Of a stretch of DNA of 64,000 bases, positions 1 to 8,400 are shown piece by piece; the first letter of the stretch is position 1; every line of letters starts with the position of its first letter. Both the position numbers and the translations under genes were made by a program. The notes beneath the pieces are model-generated. The model had not been told where the DNA came from, did no database searches, and worked only from the letters and a program-made list of their open reading frames with translations. This DNA comes from Lusitaniella coriacea LEGE 07157 (lineage in GTDB: Bacteria > Cyanobacteriota > Cyanobacteriia > Cyanobacteriales > Spirulinaceae): NCBI RefSeq assembly GCF_015207425.1, contig NZ_JADEWZ010000006.1, positions 1 to 64,000 on the forward strand. The letters are read 5' to 3'.

Positions 1-199
1 GGGTGGGTTTGAAGGATACCGCGATCGCGTCTTCCCGAACTGAGAGAGGAATTTTCCGATCGAACACGAGGTAATACAGTTCATTTGTCCCCGATGTTTG
101 CGCGGACAGCGGCATCAGTCCTCCGGCGACGCTGCTGAGAACGAACAAACTCGCTGTAATGACAATTAGGATTAAAAACCGTAAAGTGCGCCCGTGCAT
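1..199 (-). CDS. Secreted protein, N-terminal part only (possibly subtilisin-like S8 peptidase)
   Basis: Only the first 66 codons lie in the window; the gene runs off the left edge. The ATG is at 199 on the minus strand. Residues 1-37 look like a signal peptide: MHGRT, a hydrophobic run LRFLILIVITASLFVLSS, then a probable cleavage after SAQ. The mature start has the pattern LYYLVFDRKIPLSVREDAIA, which resembles the propeptide start of cyanobacterial secreted S8 serine proteases. That family assignment is from memory of the pattern; the catalytic domain is not visible. Export is well supported, the protease identity is not. Confidence 0.5.
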   Translation of the reverse strand, partial: MHGRTLRFLILIVITASLFVLSSVAGGLMPLSAQTSGTNELYYLVFDRKIPLSVREDAIAVSFKPT

Positions 200-242
200 A
201 GCTCGAAATTTCCTTTGAGGTTACCTTTCCGATTGTACAAAC

Positions 243-1658
243 TCATAACCCCTTCCAAGTCCCGTGAAATCCAATGGGGATGGGATGAGGGAGTTGTAAT
301 TTACAAACGGGTTCTTCCTGGAGACGATCGCGATCGTAAATCCAAACTTCTCCAGAATCGCGATCGCCATTATAAACGACGGTCAAGAGCCATCCCTGTT
401 GAGGATTGAGGGCATCGGGGGCGTAAATAGGTTCGGAGGGATAATGGTTCTCTCCCGTATCCGCAAGGGTTAACTCGCCCGTTTTGCGGTCAAAACAGCC
501 AATTGCCCCAAAGATTTCCTCGCCACCCTTTACCCCTTCTCGATGGGTGGATAGATAGGTGTAGCGCCAGGGTTGTCCGACGGATTGGGGGGCAACTTGG
601 GGGAATTCGCACCCTCGATCTAACAGTTGTTCTCGTGCGAGGATGCGTCCGGTTTGAGGATCGAGGCGCACTTGCCAGAGGGTTCCTTTCGCAATGGTTT
701 GGGTTTGTCCCCTTGCGATTTCTTCGAGGTATTGATTGATGCGAAAATCTTCGTAGGCAACCATCTCTGCAATAATGCATCCATCGCGATCGACAAAAGC
801 ATTACTGTGATGGAATTGAAACCAAGGATCGCCCTCGCTGCGACTGATGAGGGAAAGGGTTGCGCGATCGAAAATGAGGATTTGCGTTCCTAACTCCGGT
901 TTCCACTGCAAGGCATCGCTGTAGGACTGTAACCCCAAGGCAACAGGAAAAACATTAACTCGTACTGGGGGAATAAAAAAGACTAAATAAGACCCTGCAA
1001 GGAGGAAGTCGTGGATGAAGGGAAATCCGGGAATTTGTGCCGAACCTTGTTGTTGAATCTTACCCGCGCGATCGAGTTTGTAAAGGAGTAGGGTTCCTTT
1101 TGCCCCCGCTTTGACACCGAAGTTAAAGATTTCTCCCGTTTGGGGATCGACTTTGGGATGAGCGGAAAAAGTCATTCCCTTTTTCAACCCAGACAAGTCA
1201 TCTATTCCCAAAGTTTCTAAAGTTTCGCGATCGAGGGCGTGAGGGGATCCACCTTCCCATAGGGCAAGGAGTCGATCGGAAACCGCTAAAACTGAAGTGT
1301 TGGCAACATTTTTCACTTCTTTTAGCCATTTTTGCCAAAATAACCCCGGTGCAGTCATTCCATAGTTGGGGAATAAGAATCGATTGGCGGCTTCTTCCTG
1401 GCGATATCCAGCAGTTTGCACGTAGCGGTAAGTTGCCTTTGCCTCTTCTTCAGCAAAATGAACAGCTAAGATTGCCCCGTCCCCGTCGAACCAATGTCCT
1501 ACCCGACAATTTCCCCTTTGCAAGCGTCCGGAACCATTTCTATAGAGGGTGCCGCGCAGTCCTTGAGGGATTTTTCCTTCAATAATGGATAAGAGCGTGA
1601 GAGGGAATTCTCGCGCGGGTTTTAGGAGGGATTTTGACCAGGCTTTTTGGGTTGGCAT
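243..1658 (-). CDS. Carotenoid oxygenase (RPE65/ACO family)
   Basis: Non-heme iron dioxygenase that cleaves double bonds of carotenoids or apocarotenals. The four iron-ligand histidines of the seven-bladed propeller family are visible: H167 (FSAHPKVD), H216 (FIHDF), H283 or H284 (FQFHHSN) and H465 (GFHGTW) of 471 residues. The N-terminal block LYRNGSGR followed by HWFDGDG is also characteristic. I chose the ATG at 1658 because the frame extends upstream through a terminator hairpin at 1682-1702 into transketolase coding sequence, and the length then fits cyanobacterial apocarotenoid oxygenases. Substrate and cleavage position cannot be read from sequence. It lies downstream of tkt on the same strand but is separated by the terminator, so it probably has its own promoter. 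Confidence 0.9.
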   Translation of the reverse strand: MPTQKAWSKSLLKPAREFPLTLLSIIEGKIPQGLRGTLYRNGSGRLQRGNCRVGHWFDGDGAILAVHFAEEEAKATYRYVQTAGYRQEEAANRFLFPNYGMTAPGLFWQKWLKEVKNVANTSVLAVSDRLLALWEGGSPHALDRETLETLGIDDLSGLKKGMTFSAHPKVDPQTGEIFNFGVKAGAKGTLLLYKLDRAGKIQQQGSAQIPGFPFIHDFLLAGSYLVFFIPPVRVNVFPVALGLQSYSDALQWKPELGTQILIFDRATLSLISRSEGDPWFQFHHSNAFVDRDGCIIAEMVAYEDFRINQYLEEIARGQTQTIAKGTLWQVRLDPQTGRILAREQLLDRGCEFPQVAPQSVGQPWRYTYLSTHREGVKGGEEIFGAIGCFDRKTGELTLADTGENHYPSEPIYAPDALNPQQGWLLTVVYNGDRDSGEVWIYDRDRLQEEPVCKLQLPHPIPIGFHGTWKGL

Positions 1659-1663
1659 TGTCT

Positions 1664-1702
1664 CCAATAAAAATGAAAATAGGCGGGCATCTAGCGCCCG
1701 CC
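1664..1702 (-). terminator. Rho-independent terminator of tkt
   Basis: On the minus strand a perfect 7-bp GC-rich stem (GGCGGGC/GCCCGCC, 1682-1702, 7-nt loop) is followed by the T-rich stretch TATTTTCATTTTTATT. It lies 32 bases past the transketolase stop and ends just before the carotenoid oxygenase ATG, which supports the shorter start of that gene. Confidence 0.8.
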
Positions 1703-1734
1703 TCAGACGCGCGATCGCGCGAATAAAGAAAGAT

Positions 1735-3762
1735 TTAGCCGAGAACTTCTTTCGCCTTGCTAACCACATGGTCAACAGTGAAGCCCAGCTTCTTCATGAT
1801 TTCGCCGCCAGGAGCAGAAGCACCGAAGCGGTTAACGCCAATTGCGTTCTCTTCGCTGCCAGCATAGCGACCCCAACCAAAGGTCGTTCCTGCTTCCACA
1901 GAAACGCGCTTGGTTACGGCTTTAGGCAGAACGGACTCTTTATAGCTTGCGTCTTGGTCTTCAAAAATTTCCCAACTGGGCATGGAAACCACGCGCACCT
2001 TTTTACCTTCGCCGCGCAGCTTGTCTGCCGCATCCACACACAGGGAAACTTCAGAACCCGTACCGATCAGGATGATATCGGGAGTACCGTCGCTGTCGGA
2101 AAGGACGTAAGCGCCTTTGGCTGCATTTTCGATGGAACTCCCTTCGAGGTTGGGCAATCCTTGACGAGTTAAGGCCAGAAGGGTGGTTTGTTTTTGCGAG
2201 CTGCCAATGCCTTTGGCTCGCTCCAGCGCCACTTTATACGCCCCGGAAGTTTCGTTACCATCCGCAGGACGGTAAACAATCAAATCGGGAATCATGCGCA
2301 GGGAAGCGACGTGTTCCACGGGTTGGTGCGTCGGACCGTCTTCGCCCAAACCAACGGAGTCGTGGGTCATGACAAAAATGACCCCAGCTTGGGAAAGAGC
2401 GGAGAGGCGAATGGCATTCCGCATATAGTCGGTGAAGACCAGGAAGGTTGCACCGTAGGGGACTAATCCTGCTTCATGGAGGGCAATCCCGTTGCAAATA
2501 GCTCCCATTGCGTGTTCCCGCACGCCGAAACGCAGGTTGCGATTTTCGTACTGCCCTTTTTGGAAGTTGCCAGAAACTTTTAACTCGGTCAAGTTGGAGT
2601 GGGTTAAGTCTGCCGAACCGCCAATCAGTTCGGGAACGACGGGGGCCAGGGCGTTGAGGGTCATCTCGGAGTTTTTCCGAGTGGCGAGAGCTTTATCGGC
2701 AGGGGTGTAGGTGGGAAGTGCTTTTTCCCAACCTTCGGGGAGTTTGCCCGACAGGAACCGCTCGAATTCTGCTGCTTCTTCAGCGTATTTGGAACGATAG
2801 GTGGCAAGGGTTTGGTTCCACTCAGCTTCGCTACTTTCACCTCGTTCGACGGCTTTGCGCATATGGTTGAGAGCATCATCGGGGACGTGGAAGGGTTCGT
2901 GTTCCCAACCAAGATTTTCGCGAGTAGCTTTCACTTCGTCGCCACCGAGAGCTGCACCGTGAATCCCAGCAGTGTTGCCTTTGTTGGGGGAGCCGAAACC
3001 GATAGTGGTGGTGACTTTAATCATCGAAGGCTTGTCAGTGACAGCCTTGGCTTTTTCGATAGCTTCGGTGATGGCTTCAAGGTTGGTGTTGCCATCGGGA
3101 ACGTGCTGGACGTGCCAGTTGTAGGCTTCAAAGCGCTTGCTTACGTCTTCGGTGAAGGCGATGTCGGTGGAACCATCGATGGAGATGTGGTTGTCGTCGT
3201 AGAGGGCGATGATTTTGCCTAAGCCTAGGTGTCCGGCAAGAGAGGAAGCTTCGCCAGAGATCCCTTCCATGTTGCAGCCGTCGCCGAGGATAACGTAGGT
3301 GTAGTGATCGACGAGGGTGCAGTCGGGTTTGTTGTATTTGGCGGCGAGGTGAGCTTCCGCGATCGCGAGTCCTACGGCATTGGCAATTCCCTGTCCGAGA
3401 GGACCAGTGGTGATTTCCACGCCAGGGGTCATGAAGTTTTCGGGGTGTCCGGGAGTTTTGGATTCCCACTGTCGGAAGTTCTTGATATCATCGAGGGTCA
3501 CGCCATCATAACCCGTGAGGTAAAGCATGGCATACTGGAGCATACAGCCGTGACCGGCGGAGAGAACGAAGCGATCGCGGTTAAACCATCCGGGGTTTTT
3601 GGGATTGAACCGCATGATGCGATCCCAAAGAACAAATGCCATCGGTGCTGCCCCCATTGGCAAGCCGGGGTGACCGGATTTCGCTTTTTCTACCGCATCA
3701 ATGGCGAGGAAGCGGATTGAATTAATGCAAAGTTCTTCAAGTGATTGTTTAGCAACGACCAT
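1735..3762 (-). CDS. tkt: Transketolase
   Basis: Thiamine-diphosphate enzyme that moves two-carbon ketol units between sugar phosphates in the Calvin-Benson and pentose phosphate pathways. The 675-residue length is standard. Visible family features: N-terminal SGHPGLPMG and the SAGHG loop, the TPP/metal motif [10 protein letters not shown] near residue 160, and the pyrimidine-domain segments GVREHAMGA and [18 protein letters not shown] in the middle. The start at 3762 gives the usual N-terminus [11 protein letters not shown]. The gene is divergent from the thioesterase at 3899 across a 136-bp promoter region, and is followed by a clear terminator. In cyanobacteria this enzyme serves carbon fixation in the cytoplasm. 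Confidence 0.97.
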   Translation of the reverse strand: MVVAKQSLEELCINSIRFLAIDAVEKAKSGHPGLPMGAAPMAFVLWDRIMRFNPKNPGWFNRDRFVLSAGHGCMLQYAMLYLTGYDGVTLDDIKNFRQWESKTPGHPENFMTPGVEITTGPLGQGIANAVGLAIAEAHLAAKYNKPDCTLVDHYTYVILGDGCNMEGISGEASSLAGHLGLGKIIALYDDNHISIDGSTDIAFTEDVSKRFEAYNWHVQHVPDGNTNLEAITEAIEKAKAVTDKPSMIKVTTTIGFGSPNKGNTAGIHGAALGGDEVKATRENLGWEHEPFHVPDDALNHMRKAVERGESSEAEWNQTLATYRSKYAEEAAEFERFLSGKLPEGWEKALPTYTPADKALATRKNSEMTLNALAPVVPELIGGSADLTHSNLTELKVSGNFQKGQYENRNLRFGVREHAMGAICNGIALHEAGLVPYGATFLVFTDYMRNAIRLSALSQAGVIFVMTHDSVGLGEDGPTHQPVEHVASLRMIPDLIVYRPADGNETSGAYKVALERAKGIGSSQKQTTLLALTRQGLPNLEGSSIENAAKGAYVLSDSDGTPDIILIGTGSEVSLCVDAADKLRGEGKKVRVVSMPSWEIFEDQDASYKESVLPKAVTKRVSVEAGTTFGWGRYAGSEENAIGVNRFGASAPGGEIMKKLGFTVDHVVSKAKEVLG

Positions 3763-3820
3763 AATTTCTTGTCTTAAAATTTGACACTACGTTGGAGTTT
3801 AAACTTGATGGCACCTGTCG

Positions 3821-3856
3821 CCCCAAGGTTACATTTCTTATAATCCCATCCTTGGG
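3821..3856 (+). promoter_or_regulatory. Palindrome around a -10 element in the tkt/thioesterase divergent region
   Basis: CCCCAAGG at 3821-3828 and CCTTGGGG at 3849-3856 form a perfect 8-bp inverted repeat. A consensus TATAAT (3839-3844, plus strand) lies between the arms. The arrangement could be an operator overlapping the promoter of the thioesterase gene or a hairpin in a leader. No clear -35 box is seen. Confidence 0.4.
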
Positions 3857-3898
3857 GATCGATGGGCAAGCAATTATCTGTTACCGATTTAACTGAAT

Positions 3899-4324
3899 AT
3901 GTCTTTTGTTTACAGCTATACCATTCGTCTATCTGATACTGATGCAGCAGGGGTTGTTTATTTTGCCAATATTTTAACGATTTTTCACGAAGCTTATGAA
4001 GAATTTCTCGCGGCAGAGGGAATCGATCTCAATGGGTTGATTCAAGAAGGATCGGTTGCTTTACCGATCGCGCGCTGTAGTTTGAATTGCCTGAAGCCAT
4101 TGGTTTGTGGCGATCGCGTGTTGGTCAACCTTGCCTTACAAAGTTTGCGCGATCGCGGTTTTGAATTGTCCTATGAAGTTGTTGCCCAAAGCGATCCCAA
4201 AATCATCTCGGCGCGGGGAAGTACCCGTCACGTTTGCATCGATCCCCAAAAACGGCTCAAAGTTGCCTTACCGAAGCAGATCGCGCGATCGCTACAATCT
4301 CTCCCTCATGCAGTAGAACAATGA
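3899..4324 (+). CDS. 4HBT-family acyl-CoA thioesterase, probable 1,4-dihydroxy-2-naphthoyl-CoA hydrolase
   Basis: Hotdog-fold thioesterase of 141 residues. The active-site segment SDTDAAGVVYFANIL (residues 12-26, catalytic Asp near 15) closely matches the cyanobacterial DHNA-CoA thioesterase (Slr0204 type), which releases 1,4-dihydroxy-2-naphthoate from CoA in phylloquinone (vitamin K1) synthesis for photosystem I. The following FHEAYEEFL is typical too. The gene stands alone; no other men gene is in the window. A TATAAT box at 3839-3844 lies 55 bases upstream. A generic 4-hydroxybenzoyl-CoA-type thioesterase is the alternative. Confidence 0.85.
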   Translation: MSFVYSYTIRLSDTDAAGVVYFANILTIFHEAYEEFLAAEGIDLNGLIQEGSVALPIARCSLNCLKPLVCGDRVLVNLALQSLRDRGFELSYEVVAQSDPKIISARGSTRHVCIDPQKRLKVALPKQIARSLQSLPHAVEQ

Positions 4325-4409
4325 GTCGAGCAAAATTTCTTCAAAGACTTGCCAAAGGATTATTTCTGTCGCTATAATTAAAAACTGTTGTTGATATTTC
4401 AACTAACAA

Positions 4410-4481
4410 TCCTCAGTAGCTCAGTGGTAGAGCGGTCGGCTGTTAACCGATTGGTCGCAAGTTCGAATCTTGCCTGGGGAG
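4410..4481 (+). tRNA. tRNA-Asn (GTT)
   Basis: 72-nt cloverleaf without encoded CCA. The acceptor arms TCCTCAG (4410-4416) and CTGGGGA (4474-4480) pair with one T-G wobble; the discriminator base is G at 4481. The anticodon loop CTGTTAA is flanked by GTCGG/CCGAT, giving anticodon GTT. The T-arm carries GTTCGAAT. Confidence 0.95.
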
Positions 4482-4561
4482 TATATCAAGTGAAATGATT
4501 TGAACTTTGCTGTATGAGATTGATGCGGTGAGTTTTTGGATGACGCGGGGAGATGACTGTT

Positions 4562-4674
4562 AACTGAACGTTTAATGTGTATTAGAAGCTAAAACCCTTA
4601 CTCTGCGGTAATTTCTTCTTGCTCTTCCCTATTCCTAGCAAGGGTTTCAGGGTGTTCACATCAGGTGTAACTGA
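4562..4674 (-). repeat. MITE-like element, family A, copy 1
   Basis: About 113 bp, nearly identical in reverse orientation to the core of the element at 34506-34647. Shared blocks include TTAATGTGTATTAGAAGC, CTCTGCGGTAATT and AAGGGTTTCAGGGTGTTCA. Its outer end lies directly against the txlA stop codon, so it supplies the 3' region of the txlA transcript. Confidence 0.75.
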
Positions 4675-4675
4675 A

Positions 4676-5245
4676 TTATTGAACCTGCGCGCCGTGACTG
4701 CGGGGATCGCTTGAGGAGGGAGATTGACCTTGAGCGTTAAATTCCGAGGTTTTTCCCGTTGCATTGGCATAGGGAAGAGGTGCATTGGCAATCAGCGCCT
4801 CTAAATCCGCCTGTAGAACGGAATGGGGTTGCTCTCCGAGGGTTTGCGCGATCGCGTCCCCTTGGCGATTGAGATAAACAAAATGAGGAATTCCATCCAC
4901 CCGATAGCGCAGAATTTCCGGCAACCATTTACTGTTATCGACATTGAGCATGACAAAATTCACATCGCTGCCATAGTCTTGCTTCAATTCTTGCAAATCC
5001 TTCGCCATTGCCTGACAACTCGTACACCAATTGGCGTAAAATTCCATCAGCGTCGGCTTCCCGTTATTCAGCGCCACTTCTAGGGGAACGGCACTTTCTG
5101 CTTGTCCGTCGAGGGATGCGGATTCGGTGGGAGTTTGCAAACCTAAAAACAGAGAAACACTAAGCGCGATCGCGGCGAAGGCAATTAAACTATTTCTGAT
5201 GCGCTTCCCGACAGTTCCTTGGGGTTGAGTTAAATTGTCTGACAT
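4676..5245 (-). CDS. txlA: Membrane-anchored thioredoxin-like protein (TxlA/HCF164 type)
   Basis: Thioredoxin fold with redox motif WCTSC (FYANWCTSCQAM) in the second third, preceded by a single N-terminal membrane anchor (ALSVSLFLGL) and a short linker. Homologues (TxlA, plant HCF164) sit in the thylakoid or plasma membrane with the active site on the lumenal or periplasmic side, where they reduce apocytochromes for c-type cytochrome and cytochrome b6f assembly. I chose the start MSDNLTQ (5245, 189 residues); an upstream ATG at 5272 would add nine residues. The C-terminal 30 residues are Ser/Gln-rich and poorly conserved. The family is sure, the exact partner is inferred. Confidence 0.88.
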   Translation of the reverse strand: MSDNLTQPQGTVGKRIRNSLIAFAAIALSVSLFLGLQTPTESASLDGQAESAVPLEVALNNGKPTLMEFYANWCTSCQAMAKDLQELKQDYGSDVNFVMLNVDNSKWLPEILRYRVDGIPHFVYLNRQGDAIAQTLGEQPHSVLQADLEALIANAPLPYANATGKTSEFNAQGQSPSSSDPRSHGAQVQ

Positions 5246-5313
5246 CTCAATTCTTTTATCCAACCTTAACATCTTTACATACTGCGAACTATGCTTTAAG
5301 CCGTTTCCGCTAA

Positions 5314-5392
5314 TACGTAAGTATAGAAAAACTCGCCATCAGTAATTTTATTCAGCTAGAGAGAAATTCTTCTTAAAATATTTACGTAAGTA
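5314..5392 (+). promoter_or_regulatory. Pair of TACGTAAGTA direct repeats upstream of the hybrid kinase
   Basis: The decamer TACGTAAGTA occurs at 5314-5323 and 5383-5392, 69 bp apart (nearly seven helical turns), in the AT-rich region before the ATG at 5460. Each copy contains the palindrome TACGTA. This spacing would suit two binding sites for one regulator, but no regulator is identified. Confidence 0.35.
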
Positions 5393-5459
5393 ATAGCGAT
5401 TGTTGCACCAATTTAGGGCATCTTAAAGTTTGAGATGTTCTTATGTCAGCGAGTAACTT

Positions 5460-8400
5460 ATGAGTGTACTGCCCGGTTATCAAATAGCAGAAACCCTTCA
5501 CATCAGCGCTCAAAAAATTATTCATCGGGGTTTAAGGGAGAGCGATCGCGTACCCGTCGTGATTAAAGCACTTAAAGCTGAATATCCATCTCTTGACGCG
5601 ATCGCACGCATCCAATACGAATACCAGATCGCCGCAAATCTTCACGTTGAAGGGATCGTTCAAGCCCTAGGTTTAGAGAAATATCAGAACGGCTATGCGC
5701 TGATCCTAGAAGATATTGGCGGCAAATCTCTCAAACAAATCTTTACAACCAAACCTCCTTCAATCATTGAAGTATTGAAGATTGCGGTAAAAGTCGTGCA
5801 AGCTCTCGGACAACTGCACCAACACCGGATTATCCACAAAGATATCAAACCCTCCAATATCATCTTCAACCCCATCACAGAGCAAGTCAAAATCTCTGAC
5901 TTTAGCATTGCAACCTATTTAACAAGAGGCGTTCGACAACCCGATGCAAAGATGCAACTGGAGGGAACGCTGGCGTATATGCCCCCAGAACAAACCGGAC
6001 GAATTGATTGTCCCCTAGACTACCGCAGCGACTTCTATTCCCTAGGGGTAACTCTATACGAAATGTTAACGGGTCAGTTGCCCTTTGACGCGATCGAACC
6101 CCTGGAATTAATTCACTGTCACATCGCCGTTTTACCCGTCCCTCCCCATCAAATCAACACAGCCATTCCAGAAGTCGTATCGAACATTGTGATGAAACTG
6201 CTGGCTAAAAATGCAGAAGACCGATATCAAAGCGCATTGGGACTCAAGATCGACCTAGAACAGTGTTTGCATCAATTGCAAGAATGCGGGCAGGTTGAGA
6301 ACTTTATTATCGGGGGGCGCGATCGTTCCAGTCAATTTCTCATTCCTCAAAAACTCTATGGACGAGAGGAAGAAGTAGCAACCCTATTGCAAGCATTTGC
6401 AAGAGTCTCGCAAGAAAGTTCGGAACTCAGCGACCAATCCTTCACCTCGTCATCCCGTCGCCCCGTCACCCCATCTTTCCAAACCCCTTCGCAAAGCGAA
6501 TTAGTACTTATTTCAGGTTACTCTGGCGTTGGAAAAAGCGCGATCGTCAACGAAATTCGCAAACCCATCGCCGCAGCACGAGGATATTTTATCGCAGGTA
6601 AATTCGACCAATTTCAACGCGATATTCCCTATTCAGCAATCGTTCAAGCCTTTGGTTCCTTAATTCGGCAACTCTTAACCGAACCCGCAGAAAAAATTGC
6701 CCTCTGGCAAGAAAAACTACGATCGCGCCTGGGGGACAACGGACAAGTTATCGCAGAAGTCATCCCCGAAGTCGAACTGATTATCGGCACTCAACCCTCC
6801 ATACTCCAACTAGGTGCAACCGAAACACAAAACCGCTTTAATCAAGTCTTCCAAAACTTTGTTCGGACTTTTGCACAACCCGAACATCCCCTCGTACTCT
6901 TTCTAGACGATCTCCAGTGGGCAGATTTAGCCTCTTTGAAACTCCTCCAACTCTTAATGACTGACTCAGACAGTCAATCTTTGCTCGCGATCGGAGCCTA
7001 CCGCGACAACGAAGTCAGCGCAACTCACCCCTTCATACAAACCCTTGAGAAACTAGAAGAAAATCGCGCGATCGTTCGTCAACTCATCCTCCAACCCCTA
7101 AAACTCGAACACGTCAGTCAACTCATTTCCGATACCCTCCACTGTCACCCTGACAACTGTCAGGCAGCTCACTGCCAACCCGAACGTCAAAAACAGCTTA
7201 TAGAACTACTCTTCCACCAAACTGGTGGAAACCCATTCTTCTTAACTCAACTTCTCCAAACCCTACACGACGAAAAAGTTTTTACCTTTGACTTCAACAC
7301 AGATTCTTGGCAGTGGGAAATCGAGAAAATACACGCTCTTGGCATCACAAACCAAAATATTGTCGAACTCGTTAATAGAAGCCTCAAAAAACTGTCTCCA
7401 AAAACTCAGAACGCCCTAAAATTAAGCGCCTGCATCGGTAATTCTTTCAACTTAGGGACGCTAGCAACAATTTATAAAAAATCCCCAGCAGATACAGCAA
7501 AAGAACTCTGGGAAGCCATTCAAGCCGGACTAATTATTCCCCTAAGTGGTGCGAGTAAAACTACATCCATTACCGAAGAAATCAACCTCACGCCGACACG
7601 ACAGACAACGAACTCTACAGAGCTAACAATTGCCTACAAATTCATTCACGATCGCGTACAGCAAGCAGCCTATTCCTTGATTTCTGACACCGAGAAAACA
7701 CAACTTCACCTCAAAATCGGTCAACTCCTTCTCGCTGACACCCCCTCTGAAGCAATTGAAGAGAATATTTTTGATATTGTCAATCAACTCAATATTGGAA
7801 TGCAATTAATTTCCAATTTGACAGAAAAAAACGAACTTGCCAAACTTAACCTTATTGCGGGCAAAAAAGCCAAAGCCTCCAGCGCTTACGAAGCAGCATT
7901 AAAATACCTCAGAATTGGCTTGAGTTTGCTATCAGAATTAAGCTGGGAAATGCACTATACCCTTACCTACAATCTTTATATCGAACTTCTAGAAGCAGAA
8001 TATATTAACACCAATGTTGAAGAATTCTCTCATCTCTCAGAGATTGCCATGTCAAACACTAAAAACATATTAGATAAATCAAAAATATATGAACTCAGGA
8101 TTTCTCACTATTTCACACAAAATCAGATACAACAATCCTTGGATTCAGGTCTAGAAGCTCTAGATTTACTTGGAATGACAATTCCAAAACACCCAAGCAT
8201 TCCAAGGATTTTTCTTGAGTTCATGAAAGTAAAGTTTCTCAAAGGACACAAAAAAATTGAAGATTTATCTTCTCTATCAAAAATGAAAGATTCTCATAAA
8301 ATAAAAGCAATTAATATACTAAAATCTATTATTCCAGCTACATTTACAACCGATCCAAAGCTGTTTCTTTTAGTTACTTTCAAGATGACCTATTTATCAC

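Noticed and set aside
2812-3222. 136-codon frame on the plus strand
   Set aside because: Antisense to transketolase, no recognisable domain.
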